Of a DNA stretch of 59,790 nt, positions 41,557 to 48,903 are shown piece after piece; position 1 is the first letter of the stretch, and each line of letters starts with the position of its first letter. The notes under the pieces were generated by a model. That model made no database searches. It saw nothing but the letters and a program-made list of their open reading frames with translations, and had not been told where the DNA came from. The position numbers were made by a program, and so were the translations under genes. Source of the DNA: Betaproteobacteria bacterium SG8_41 (GTDB lineage Bacteria > Pseudomonadota > Gammaproteobacteria > Burkholderiales > SG8-41); the NCBI GenBank assembly GCA_001303585.1, contig LJTT01000026.1:1-59790 (forward strand), read 5' to 3'.

Positions 41557-41745
41557 GTGAAAGTTGCCGAATTGCAAGGAAATGCTGTCCGGGCGATCTC
41601 GCTGCTCAAGGTAATGGCGAATTCCTTGCGTCTGCTGACCCGCTGCCAGCTCGCGGAAGGGGAAAAATCAACGGGCGACCTGGAGCGCCGCGTCGGCGAG
41701 AACCGGCGTCAGGGCCGCTCGCCACGCAGATGCGCGCGCGCCTGA
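41557..41745 (+). pseudogene. Truncated ArsR-family (BigR/SqrR-like) regulator
   Basis: About 62 codons from GTG 41557 with the N-terminal helices of ArsR repressors: ELQGNAVRAISLLKVMANSL and RLLTRCQLAEGEKSTGDLE. The Cys in RCQLAEGEKS matches the alpha-2 Cys of persulfide sensors BigR/SqrR. After the next few residues (RRVGE) homology ends, and the HTH recognition helix (SQSALSQHL in relatives) and wing are missing. The frame stops at 41745, inside the 3' end of the convergent TrpD-like gene. It is therefore unlikely to bind DNA. Promoter-side position next to tusA suggests it once controlled that operon. Confidence 0.6.
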
Positions 41746-42845
41746 CCCGAGTCGATTGCACCGCGTGCCGCGTGCGCGGCGTCTTTCAGGGAATCAGCCC
41801 GACCAAGGTGCCACAGGCAGAGCGCTGCGCCATAGACCAGCGCGTCATAGGTCGGGCCGGTTCTGCCCTCGAGCGCTGCAAGTCCCGCGGCTGCAGCCGC
41901 TTCTGCGAGGCGTTCCCGATCGAGCGCCGTGCCGGCCTCTGCCGCTGCGTTCTCCTCGAGCGGGATGCCGCCGGGAATCTGCGGCGCACGCAGCGTCTGA
42001 TCGATGCCTAGGTCCGCCGGCTTGAATTCCTCCGACCACTCCTCGCCCCGGTCACGGTAGCGGAACACTTTCCCGGTCTGGCATAGGGAGGGAATCACGC
42101 CGCCTTCCACGCCACGCACGATGAGTGCGGAGTCAAAACCGGCGTGGCGCGCGAGCAGGGCGTAGATGCGGGGATAAGGTTTGTGCACGTAGCCGGTGAC
42201 CAGGTGTGTCCTGACGCGCCCGCGCAACGGGCCGGCGAGCACTTCGGCCGTAGTAATCGCGGGTCGCTTGACGATCAGCCTGCGCAGCGCGGCGAGCGCA
42301 TGCAGCTGCGGGCAGAACGCCTCCTGATCGACGTAGGACCAGCCGACGGCGGGGTCGCCGAGGCGCGCGGCGGCCGCCTCGGGCGACAGCTCCACCGGCA
42401 GGCCGGCGGCGCGCAGCACCTGCCGGTGCGTGACGCCGTACTTGGGACCCATGCGCTGGACGCCGTGCGACACCGCGGCCACGCCGCAGGCGGCGAGCAC
42501 CGCAGGCAGGAAGGGCGCGGCAGGCAGCGTGCGATTGCAGCCGTCGTAGGGATCGCCGATATCGACCACCTCGTCGACCGGCGCTGTGACGCGCAGCGTC
42601 GCTTCGCGGATGGCATCGAGAAGGCCGCGATTCTCGTCGTCGGTCTCGCGCTTCATGCGCAGCGCAATGAGAAACACGCCTGCCTGCACCGGGTCGACGC
42701 GGCCTTCCAGCACGCAGCGCATTCCGGCGCAGGCTTCTTCCTGCGACAGATCCTTGCTCAGCTCCGGGCCGGTGGCGATGCGCTTGAGGATGGAATGCAT
42801 CAGGACCGCCGGGTCGGTCGCAGCGCCGGGCGCCGGCGCGCTCAT
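41709..42845 (-). CDS. Anthranilate phosphoribosyltransferase-like (TrpD2-type) protein
   Basis: A 378-aa protein of the nucleoside phosphorylase/TrpD fold: N-terminal helices DLSQEEACAGMRCVLEGRVD and AGVFLIALRMKRETDDENRG, then VDIGDPYDGCNRTLPAAPFL and GVAAVSHGVQRMGPKYGVTH. True TrpD has GTGGDG and KHGNR at the PRPP and anthranilate sites; here these read DIGDPYDG and SHGVQRMG, so the substrate is probably different. No trp genes are nearby. The ATG overlaps the Rieske stop (ATGA) and it forms an operon with the Rieske protein and cysG, pointing to the sulfur or siroheme context. Confidence 0.75.
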   Translation of the reverse strand: MSAPAPGAATDPAVLMHSILKRIATGPELSKDLSQEEACAGMRCVLEGRVDPVQAGVFLIALRMKRETDDENRGLLDAIREATLRVTAPVDEVVDIGDPYDGCNRTLPAAPFLPAVLAACGVAAVSHGVQRMGPKYGVTHRQVLRAAGLPVELSPEAAAARLGDPAVGWSYVDQEAFCPQLHALAALRRLIVKRPAITTAEVLAGPLRGRVRTHLVTGYVHKPYPRIYALLARHAGFDSALIVRGVEGGVIPSLCQTGKVFRYRDRGEEWSEEFKPADLGIDQTLRAPQIPGGIPLEENAAAEAGTALDRERLAEAAAAAGLAALEGRTGPTYDALVYGAALCLWHLGRADSLKDAAHAARGAIDSGQARAHLRGERP

Positions 42846-43171
42846 GGCGTTTCCCCCTCGGGCAGGGCGATCAGGATGCGCCCGCCTTCGATGCGCACCG
42901 GGTAGCTGCGCAGATTCTCCTCCGCCGGTTCTTCCAGCGCCTGGCCGGTGCAGACGTTGAAGCGGCTGCCGTGCAGTGGGCACCTTACCCATACATCCTC
43001 GAGAACGCCGCTCGATAGCGAAGCGTCCTCGTGCGTGCAGGTATCGTCCACGGCGCAGATGCGCCCGGCGACGTTGGCGAGCAGTATGCGTCGCCCACCA
43101 AAGTCGAATCGCTGCATTTTTCCCGGATGAAGCGCGCTCGCCTCGCCGGCATCGATCAATTTTTCTGGCAT
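42842..43171 (-). CDS. Rieske [2Fe-2S] ferredoxin-like protein (NirD-like)
   Basis: A 109-aa soluble Rieske domain. The cluster ligands are CTHEDASLSSG and CPLHGSRFNVCTG (Cys-x-His ... Cys-x2-His). It starts at ATG 43171 (MPEKLIDAGEASALHPGKMQ). There is no signal peptide or oxygenase domain, so it is an electron carrier or a NirD-type small subunit. Located 28 nt after cysG and overlapping the TrpD-like gene. Its electron partner is not in evidence; sulfite or nitrite reductase-type siroheme enzymes are plausible. Confidence 0.85.
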   Translation of the reverse strand: MPEKLIDAGEASALHPGKMQRFDFGGRRILLANVAGRICAVDDTCTHEDASLSSGVLEDVWVRCPLHGSRFNVCTGQALEEPAEENLRSYPVRIEGGRILIALPEGETP

Positions 43172-43199
43172 CTGTCCTCGCTCGGCTGTGGCGCGCGGC

Positions 43200-44585
43200 T
43201 CAGACCGCGGGCTCGAACCACTTGAGCCGCTCGCGCAGTCGCACCACCTCTCCAATGATAATCAGCGTCGGCGCCCTGACATCGTGCCGGTGCACGATGC
43301 CCGGCAGGGTCGCCAGCGATCCCGTCAGCACGCGCTGGTGCGGCGTCGTACCCTGCTGCACGAGCGCTGCGGGGGTCGTCGCCGGCAGGCCATGGGCGCT
43401 CAGCTCGCGGCACAGGATGTCGATGCCCACCAGCCCCATGTAGAACACGATGGTCTGACGCGGCTGCACGAGCGCCGGCCAGTTCAGGTTCATGCTGCCG
43501 TCCTGCAGATGGCCGGTGACGAACACCACCGACTGCGCATAATCGCGGTGCGTGAGCGGAATGCCGGCGTAGGATGCACAGCCCGCCGCCGCCGTGATTC
43601 CGGGCACCACCTGGAAGGGGATGCCTTGCGCGCGAAGCGTATCGATCTCTTCGCCGCCGCGCCCGAAGATGAACGGATCGCCGCCCTTGAGGCGCACCAC
43701 CCGCTTGCCGTCCTTCGCCAGGCGCACCAGCAGATGATTGATGTCTTCCTGCGGCAGCGTATGCATGGTGCGCGCCTTTCCGGCGTAGATGCGTTCGGCA
43801 TCGCGCCGCACCAGATCGAGGATCGGCTGCGCCACCAGGCGGTCGTACACGACGACGTCTGCCCGTTGCATGAGGCGCAGCGCGCGAAAGGTGAGCAGGT
43901 CCGGATCGCCCGGACCAGCGCCGACTAGCGCCACCTCGCCGCCGCTCAAGGTGAGCTGCGTGTTTGCCAGCGACGCGCTGAGGGCCTGTTGGGCCTCGGC
44001 ATCGCGGCCGCTGAACACCAGCTCGGCGATCGGACCTTGCAGCACGCGCTCCCAGAAGCGCCGGCGCTGCGAAGGCTCGAGGCGCGCCTTGACGCGATCG
44101 CGAAACGCTGCCGCCAGGGTCGCGAGGCGGCCGTAGCCCGCGGGAATCAGGGTCTCGAGGCGCGCGCGCAGCAGGCGCGCGAGAACCGGGGAAGCGCCGC
44201 CGCTCGAGACCGCGACGATCACCGGCGAGCGATCAATGATGGAGGGCATGATAAAGGAGCACAGCGCCGGCTGGTCGACCACGTTCACCGGTATGCGCTG
44301 CGCCTTCGCCGCTGCGGCGACTGCGCGATTGACCGCCTCGTCGTCCGTGGCCGCGATCACCAGCGCATTCCCCTTCACGTCCTCGTCGCTGAAGCACGCC
44401 GCGCGGTGCACCACGCGCGCGGCCTCGAGCTCGGCGTCGAACGCCGCGCTCAATGAAGGTGCCTGCACCGTGACGCGCGCGCCGGCGCGCAGCAGCAGCG
44501 CACACTTGCGCGCCGCCACCTCGCCGCCGCCCACCAAGAGGCAAGGCTGCTCGCGGATGTCGAGAAAGATCGGAAGAAAGTCCAT
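43200..44585 (-). CDS. cysG: Siroheme synthase (fused Met8-like/uroporphyrinogen methyltransferase)
   Basis: Trifunctional enzyme making siroheme from uroporphyrinogen III. The N-terminal dehydrogenase/ferrochelatase domain is [20 protein letters not shown], with [20 protein letters not shown]. The C-terminal SAM-dependent methyltransferase begins [20 protein letters not shown] and has [18 protein letters not shown] and [20 protein letters not shown]. The length of 461 aa equals E. coli CysG (457). It provides the cofactor of DsrAB encoded in the same window. Divergent from the HTH-ferredoxin-reductase gene. Confidence 0.96.
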   Translation of the reverse strand: MDFLPIFLDIREQPCLLVGGGEVAARKCALLLRAGARVTVQAPSLSAAFDAELEAARVVHRAACFSDEDVKGNALVIAATDDEAVNRAVAAAAKAQRIPVNVVDQPALCSFIMPSIIDRSPVIVAVSSGGASPVLARLLRARLETLIPAGYGRLATLAAAFRDRVKARLEPSQRRRFWERVLQGPIAELVFSGRDAEAQQALSASLANTQLTLSGGEVALVGAGPGDPDLLTFRALRLMQRADVVVYDRLVAQPILDLVRRDAERIYAGKARTMHTLPQEDINHLLVRLAKDGKRVVRLKGGDPFIFGRGGEEIDTLRAQGIPFQVVPGITAAAGCASYAGIPLTHRDYAQSVVFVTGHLQDGSMNLNWPALVQPRQTIVFYMGLVGIDILCRELSAHGLPATTPAALVQQGTTPHQRVLTGSLATLPGIVHRHDVRAPTLIIIGEVVRLRERLKWFEPAV

Positions 44586-44622
44586 GGCGTTCCACGCTCG
44601 CGATTGGGCGTATCGGCTTCGC

Positions 44623-44628
44623 TATAAT
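44623..44628 (+). promoter_or_regulatory. Candidate -10 (TATAAT) in the cysG / reductase divergent spacer
   Basis: Perfect TATAAT 36 bp before ATG 44664, in a 78-bp divergent spacer. No convincing -35 is present, which suggests activator dependence. Confidence 0.45.
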
Positions 44629-44663
44629 ACCTTCATACATGAGCGAAACCCATCACGAAGCGT

Positions 44664-46139
44664 ATGCCGCAGCTTCTTTCACTGTTACGTGCCGCGCGTC
44701 TGGTCGGGGTCAGTCGCGGCGCGCTCCAGCGCAAGATTCGCAGCGGCGAGCTGGCTGCGTTCGAAGGCATGGTATCGGCGGAAGATCTGCTGCGCGCCTA
44801 TCCGGAAACGACGCTGGAGGACGATGCCGCGCTCGAGCGGCTCGAGACAATCAAGAACGACGCCTTTACCCAGCGCGTGCGCGAGCGCGTGCTGCCCGCT
44901 CCCGACGTGCTGGTGGCGCGCCTGACCGAAATGAGCAGGGAGCGGGCACGGGCCCGGGTGCAGCTCGATCACTACCGGGCGCTCGTCGAGCAACTGCGGG
45001 GGAAACTCCGCGAGCTGGGCAGTGCGCCGCTGCCGCAGGCCACCGCGGCGCGGCTGCTCGCCTGGCTAACGCACAGCCTAGAGGCCGGCTTGCAGGGTGA
45101 GGAGCCGCAGGCGCTACTGGTGCAGGACAGCTTCCTCAGGATCATGACGGCGCACGTACGGGTGATGCCGAGCGGCCACGAGTTTTTCGTCGACGGCAAC
45201 GACAGCTTGCTGGAGGCAGCGCTGCGCGCCGGGCTGTCGCTCGATTACGGCTGCAGCATCGGCAGCTGCGGCAAATGCAAGGCGAAGGTCCTCTCGGGCG
45301 AGGCGCAGAAGATCAGGCACTCCGACCATGCCCTCACGGCAGCCGAGAAAAGCGCCGGCGTCGTGCTGATGTGCTGCAACACCGCCGTCGCCGACCTCGT
45401 GATCGAGGCGCATGAGGCGCACGGCGCCGCCGACATGCCGTTGCAGCACATCGAGGCCCGGGTCAAGTCCGTGAGCCCGATGGGAGAAGATATGCGGCTG
45501 CTGCATCTGCAGACGCCACGCACCAACCGGCTGCGCTTTCTCGCCGGCCAATCGGTGTCCCTCGAACTACCCGGCGGGCTCGCCGCGTCCTGCCCGGTGG
45601 CAAGCTGCCCGTGCGATGACCGCAACCTGCAGTTTCACATACGCCGGTATGCGGGAAACGCTTTTGCGGAGGGCGTATTCGAGGGGCTGAAAAGCACGGA
45701 CACAGTGCGCATCGACGGGCCACGCGGGCAATTCGTGCTGAAGGAGGACTCGCAACGTCCGCTCATGTTCATTGCCCTCGAAACCGGATTTGCCCCCGTC
45801 AAGAGCCTGATCGAGCACGCGATGGCGCTCGATGCGGCCGAGTCGCTGCATCTCTACTGGATCGCCTCCGTCAAAGGTCACTACCTCGACAATCTGTGCC
45901 GCTCCTGGAGCGACGCCCTCGACAATTTCCGCTACACCCCATTGACGGCGGACGACACGCTGGCGGACGACGCGATCGTGCAGCGCGTGCTTGGGCAGGT
46001 GCTGCAGGATCATCCCCGGCTGGGCGATCACGATATCTACGTCGCAGGTCCCGAGCCGTTGGTGAACGCGATCGAGTGCGGGCTGCTGGAGGGCGGGCTG
46101 CCGCCTGCGCAATTGTCCGTCAGCACTGTGGAGGTCTGA
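44664..46139 (+). CDS. HTH-like domain fused to [2Fe-2S] ferredoxin and FAD/NAD(P) reductase
   Basis: A 491-aa three-part protein. Residues 1-50 look like a MerR/excisionase-type helix-turn-helix (LLRAARLVGVSRGALQRKIR, GELAAFEGMVSAEDLLRAYP). A charged coiled region follows (85-120). A plant-type ferredoxin has Cys197, Cys202 and Cys205 (YGCSIGSCGKC) and the fourth ligand at Cys237 or Cys238. A ferredoxin-NADP reductase module closes the protein (FAD part about 265-365, FLAGQSVSLELPGG; NAD part GFAPVKSLIEHAM, YVAGPEP). The only plus-strand gene in the sulfur island apart from the ArsR remnant; convergent with the response regulator. It could be an electron-transfer enzyme whose N-terminal domain only mediates protein contacts, or a redox-sensing regulator. 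Confidence 0.82.
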   Translation: MPQLLSLLRAARLVGVSRGALQRKIRSGELAAFEGMVSAEDLLRAYPETTLEDDAALERLETIKNDAFTQRVRERVLPAPDVLVARLTEMSRERARARVQLDHYRALVEQLRGKLRELGSAPLPQATAARLLAWLTHSLEAGLQGEEPQALLVQDSFLRIMTAHVRVMPSGHEFFVDGNDSLLEAALRAGLSLDYGCSIGSCGKCKAKVLSGEAQKIRHSDHALTAAEKSAGVVLMCCNTAVADLVIEAHEAHGAADMPLQHIEARVKSVSPMGEDMRLLHLQTPRTNRLRFLAGQSVSLELPGGLAASCPVASCPCDDRNLQFHIRRYAGNAFAEGVFEGLKSTDTVRIDGPRGQFVLKEDSQRPLMFIALETGFAPVKSLIEHAMALDAAESLHLYWIASVKGHYLDNLCRSWSDALDNFRYTPLTADDTLADDAIVQRVLGQVLQDHPRLGDHDIYVAGPEPLVNAIECGLLEGGLPPAQLSVSTVEV

Positions 46140-46201
46140 CGCGCAGGCGAGCCTGCCGCTTTCACGCAATCGACAGGCGGGCTCGTCGGCTTGCTCATGC
46201 G

Positions 46202-46885
46202 TCACGTGCCGGAAGGGGTGCCGGAGCTTCTCCGTTTCTTTCCCAGGCCATGCTCGACCGCTGTCACCGCGGCCTCGACGCGCGAGCGCATCCCGAGCTT
46301 ACGCAGGATCGCCTTGACGTGCAGTTTGACGGTGCCCTCCGTGATATCGAGCGCGCGCGCGATCAGCTTGTTGCTCGAGCCGTCGGCGACGCATTCGAGG
46401 ATCTCCAGCTCGCGCGGCGTCAGCTCGGCGAATGGGGCCGCGAGACGCTGTGTTTCACGCTTCGCGCCGGTGTCGCTGCGCACGATACGCGCGAGCGTTC
46501 CGACCATTTCTTGCGCCACGACGTTGTCGCCGCGCAGGGCCGCTTCCAGCGCGGGCATCAGCTCCTCCGGCTCGATATCCTTCAAGAGATAACCCTGCGC
46601 GCCGCCGCGCAGCGCTGCGCTCAGGTCGGCATCCTCGCGGCTCATGGTTAGCATCACGACAGGCGTGGCCACTCCACTCTCGCGCAGTTTTTTCAAGGTC
46701 TCGATGCCGCCCATACCGGGCATTTTCACATCGAGCAGAATGATGTCGGCGGAGAGCTCACGCGCACGCCGCACGCCCTCCTCGCCCGAGCTGACCGATG
46801 CCACCACCTGGATACCGCGACTCTGCAGCAGCTCCTCGATGCCCTTGCGCACCAGCGCGTGGTCGTCGATCAGGAGCACCCGCAT
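46202..46885 (-). CDS. NarL/FixJ-type response regulator
   Basis: A 227-aa two-domain regulator. The receiver domain (1-120) has the acidic pair in MRVLLIDDHALVRKG, the phosphoacceptor Asp52 in ADIILLDVKMPGMGG and the conserved Lys in GAQGYLLKDIEP. The LuxR-type HTH (about 150-212) is LTPRELEILECVADGSSNKL and ITEGTVKLHVKAILRKLGM. It follows the histidine kinase gene with a 1-nt gap, so the two form a pair. Located on the dsr strand just downstream of dsrR, it may control the dsr genes; the target is inferred only from position. Confidence 0.93.
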   Translation of the reverse strand: MRVLLIDDHALVRKGIEELLQSRGIQVVASVSSGEEGVRRARELSADIILLDVKMPGMGGIETLKKLRESGVATPVVMLTMSREDADLSAALRGGAQGYLLKDIEPEELMPALEAALRGDNVVAQEMVGTLARIVRSDTGAKRETQRLAAPFAELTPRELEILECVADGSSNKLIARALDITEGTVKLHVKAILRKLGMRSRVEAAVTAVEHGLGKKRRSSGTPSGT

Positions 46886-46886
46886 C

Positions 46887-48140
46887 TCAGCCCCGCTCTT
46901 CGCCGCCGGTCGTGTGCACCGGTGGCGCGTTGAAGATCAACACGATGCGAGTACCCTCGCCAGGCTCGCTTTCGATCACGATCTGCCCTGGCAGCTTCGC
47001 CGTGCGCTCGCGCATGATCGCCAGTCCGGCGTGCTCGACGGGAATGTCCTCGGGCGCCGCCGTCATGCCGAGGCCATCGTCCTCGATGAGCACGGTGTAG
47101 AGATCCTCCTCATTGTTGAGCAGGATGCGCACGTTGTGCGCACTGCTGTGCTTGCGGATGTTGGTAAGCGCTTCCTGGATGATGAAGAAGAGCTGGATCT
47201 CCTGGGCCCGCGTGAGCGCGAGTGCCCGGCATTCGTTCTGAAAGAACACCGCGATGCCGGTTTCCCGGCTGAAGCGCTCGACCAGATGGGCGACCATTTG
47301 CGCCAGCCCCGCTTCGTCGATCTTCAGCCGGTAGTTGGTCAGCAGATCGCGCAGGTCGGCATTGGCCTGCGTCATCGCGCGGCGCAGGCCGTTCACCTCG
47401 TAGCGGGCGGCGCCGAAGTCCTTGCGTGCCAGGGCTTCGCCCAGGATCTTAAGCTGCAGCCGCATGCCCACGAGGGACTGGGCAAGCGAGTCGTGCAGCT
47501 CGTTGCCGATGATGTTGCGCTCTTCCATGATGGCCAGGCGGCGCGCTTCGCCCTCCAGCCGCGCCTTCTCGATGGCAAGGCCGAGATGGCGGCCAACGCT
47601 GATCAGCAGGTCGTGCATGTCCTCGCCCATGGCGGCGAGCGGGCGGTCGAGAAAGAGGTTATAGACGCCCAGGACGCGGTCCTGGTACTGCGCCGGCACC
47701 ACCACGAATTCCGTGCAGTCGCGCTCGAGCATCGGCCCGCCGATCAGCTTCGCGCACGGCGCAGTGCCACTCTGGACGCGCAACCCGCCCTCGGTCGCAG
47801 CCAGGCCGCATGGGCAGTGCCCCAGCGGCATCAGCCGGTCGCGCTCAAGCACCTCGGGCGCGAGACCGCGGCTCGCAATCAGCCGGGTGTGGCCGTCCCC
47901 GGTCGCGAGCCGCACGCTGGCCGCGCGCGCGTCGACCAGCTCGATGAAGGTGTCGAGAAATCCTTCGAGCAGCTGCTCGAGGCTGCCGGGCTGACTCAGG
48001 CTGGTGGCGATTGCATACAGGATATCGAGGGACTGCGTCTTGCGCGCAAGACGCACCGTATGCGCCTGCAAGCCGGCGCGGTCCCGGCGCGCGCCGGGGT
48101 CGGCCTTCGCACCTGGGTTCGGCGAAGCGGGGTCGGGCAT
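46887..48140 (-). CDS. Soluble NarX-like sensor histidine kinase with a four-Cys GAF domain
   Basis: A 417-aa kinase without membrane helices or a signal peptide. A GAF domain (about 45-195) contains Cys109, Cys111, Cys129 and Cys142 (GHCPCGLAATEGGL, APCAKLIGG, ERDCTEF). A HisKA_3 dimerisation domain has His216 in EERNIIGNELHDSLAQSLVG. The HATPase_c domain shows IIQEALTNIRKHSSAHNVRI and IEDDGLGMTA. The kinase core resembles NarX/NarQ, but the periplasmic nitrate-sensing part is absent. The cysteine set suggests redox, Fe-S or sulfur sensing. It lies 86 nt after dsrR. Confidence 0.9.
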   Translation of the reverse strand: MPDPASPNPGAKADPGARRDRAGLQAHTVRLARKTQSLDILYAIATSLSQPGSLEQLLEGFLDTFIELVDARAASVRLATGDGHTRLIASRGLAPEVLERDRLMPLGHCPCGLAATEGGLRVQSGTAPCAKLIGGPMLERDCTEFVVVPAQYQDRVLGVYNLFLDRPLAAMGEDMHDLLISVGRHLGLAIEKARLEGEARRLAIMEERNIIGNELHDSLAQSLVGMRLQLKILGEALARKDFGAARYEVNGLRRAMTQANADLRDLLTNYRLKIDEAGLAQMVAHLVERFSRETGIAVFFQNECRALALTRAQEIQLFFIIQEALTNIRKHSSAHNVRILLNNEEDLYTVLIEDDGLGMTAAPEDIPVEHAGLAIMRERTAKLPGQIVIESEPGEGTRIVLIFNAPPVHTTGGEERG

Positions 48141-48226
48141 ACGGTATCCTGGAGCGCCGCAGGCGGCTGAACAATCGGACGAAGTTCAGGCTAGCGCCCC
48201 GCCGCGGCCCTGTCCAGCGCCGAGGC

Positions 48227-48550
48227 TCAGCGCGCCGGCTCCGGCGCCTTGTGCGAGGGATCGTTGGGGTTGATGAAGATGAAACGCCACTCGCCCGGGT
48301 TGATCTCGACGTAGTCCAGGGTTGCGCCCGTCAGCAGTTCGACGCTCCCGGGCGAGATCAAGACCTTGATGTCGCTCGCGACCGCCTCCAGGTCATCTTC
48401 GGCCTTGTCGTCGAAACCCATGCCGTATTCGATCGCGCCGCCGTCGCCCAGACGCGCCGCCAGACGCAGATAGACCGACGCGGGGTCCGTCTGCTGCTGC
48501 CGCGCGGACTCGAGTATCTGCGCTGCAGCGGAGGGGGTAATGATGATCAT
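48227..48550 (-). CDS. dsrR: DsrR, IscA-like protein without cluster cysteines
   Basis: A 107-aa A-type carrier-like protein starting at ATG 48550 (MIIITPSAAAQILESARQQQ). The IscA fold is recognisable (VYLRLAARLGDGGAIEYGMG, LISPGSVELLTGATLDYVE), but the three cluster-binding Cys of IscA are missing; the protein contains no Cys. This is exactly the situation reported for DsrR of Allochromatium vinosum, where it affects dsr expression after transcription. Position after dsrN agrees, with the extra DsrC-like gene in between. Confidence 0.88.
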   Translation of the reverse strand: MIIITPSAAAQILESARQQQTDPASVYLRLAARLGDGGAIEYGMGFDDKAEDDLEAVASDIKVLISPGSVELLTGATLDYVEINPGEWRFIFINPNDPSHKAPEPAR

Positions 48551-48573
48551 GGATGCTCCCATATGCCCTTAGC

Positions 48574-48903
48574 TCAGCCGGTGCTCCACGCGCGGGGTCT
48601 GCGCATGCCGGCGATCTTGCAGGCCTGCTTGACGTAGCCGTAAGGGAAAAGCCGGAACAACTCGTTTCGCTCCGCGCCCCGGGCCTCGGTCAGGAACTTG
48701 AGGACGAAGCGCGCATCCGGCGCGATGTGGCGCCGCTGGTAATACTCGCGCATGAATCCGATCACCGCCCAGTGCGCGTCCGTGAGCGGGACGCCCTCCC
48801 GGCGCGCCAGCTCCACAGCGATCTCCTCGCTCCAGTCCGCAGGGTCGACCAGATAACCCTCGTCGTCGACCGGCACCCTGTTTCCCGCCACCTCAAGCAG
48901 CAC
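48574..48903 (-). CDS. DsrC/TusE family paralogue lacking the penultimate Cys
   Basis: A 109-aa DsrC-fold protein from GTG 48903 (VLLEVAGNRVPVDDEGYLVD, WSEEIAVELARREGVPLTDA, HWAVIGFMREYYQRRHIAPD). It keeps the inner Cys95 in YGYVKQACKIAGM, but the C-terminus is RRPRAWSTG, without the penultimate Cys of DsrC (PTGCV). It therefore cannot form the intramolecular DsrC disulfide or trisulfide in the usual way. Such variants have been grouped as regulatory DsrC-like proteins. It overlaps the dsrN end by 11 nt and is the only second DsrC-like gene visible in the window. Confidence 0.88.
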   Translation of the reverse strand: MLLEVAGNRVPVDDEGYLVDPADWSEEIAVELARREGVPLTDAHWAVIGFMREYYQRRHIAPDARFVLKFLTEARGAERNELFRLFPYGYVKQACKIAGMRRPRAWSTG

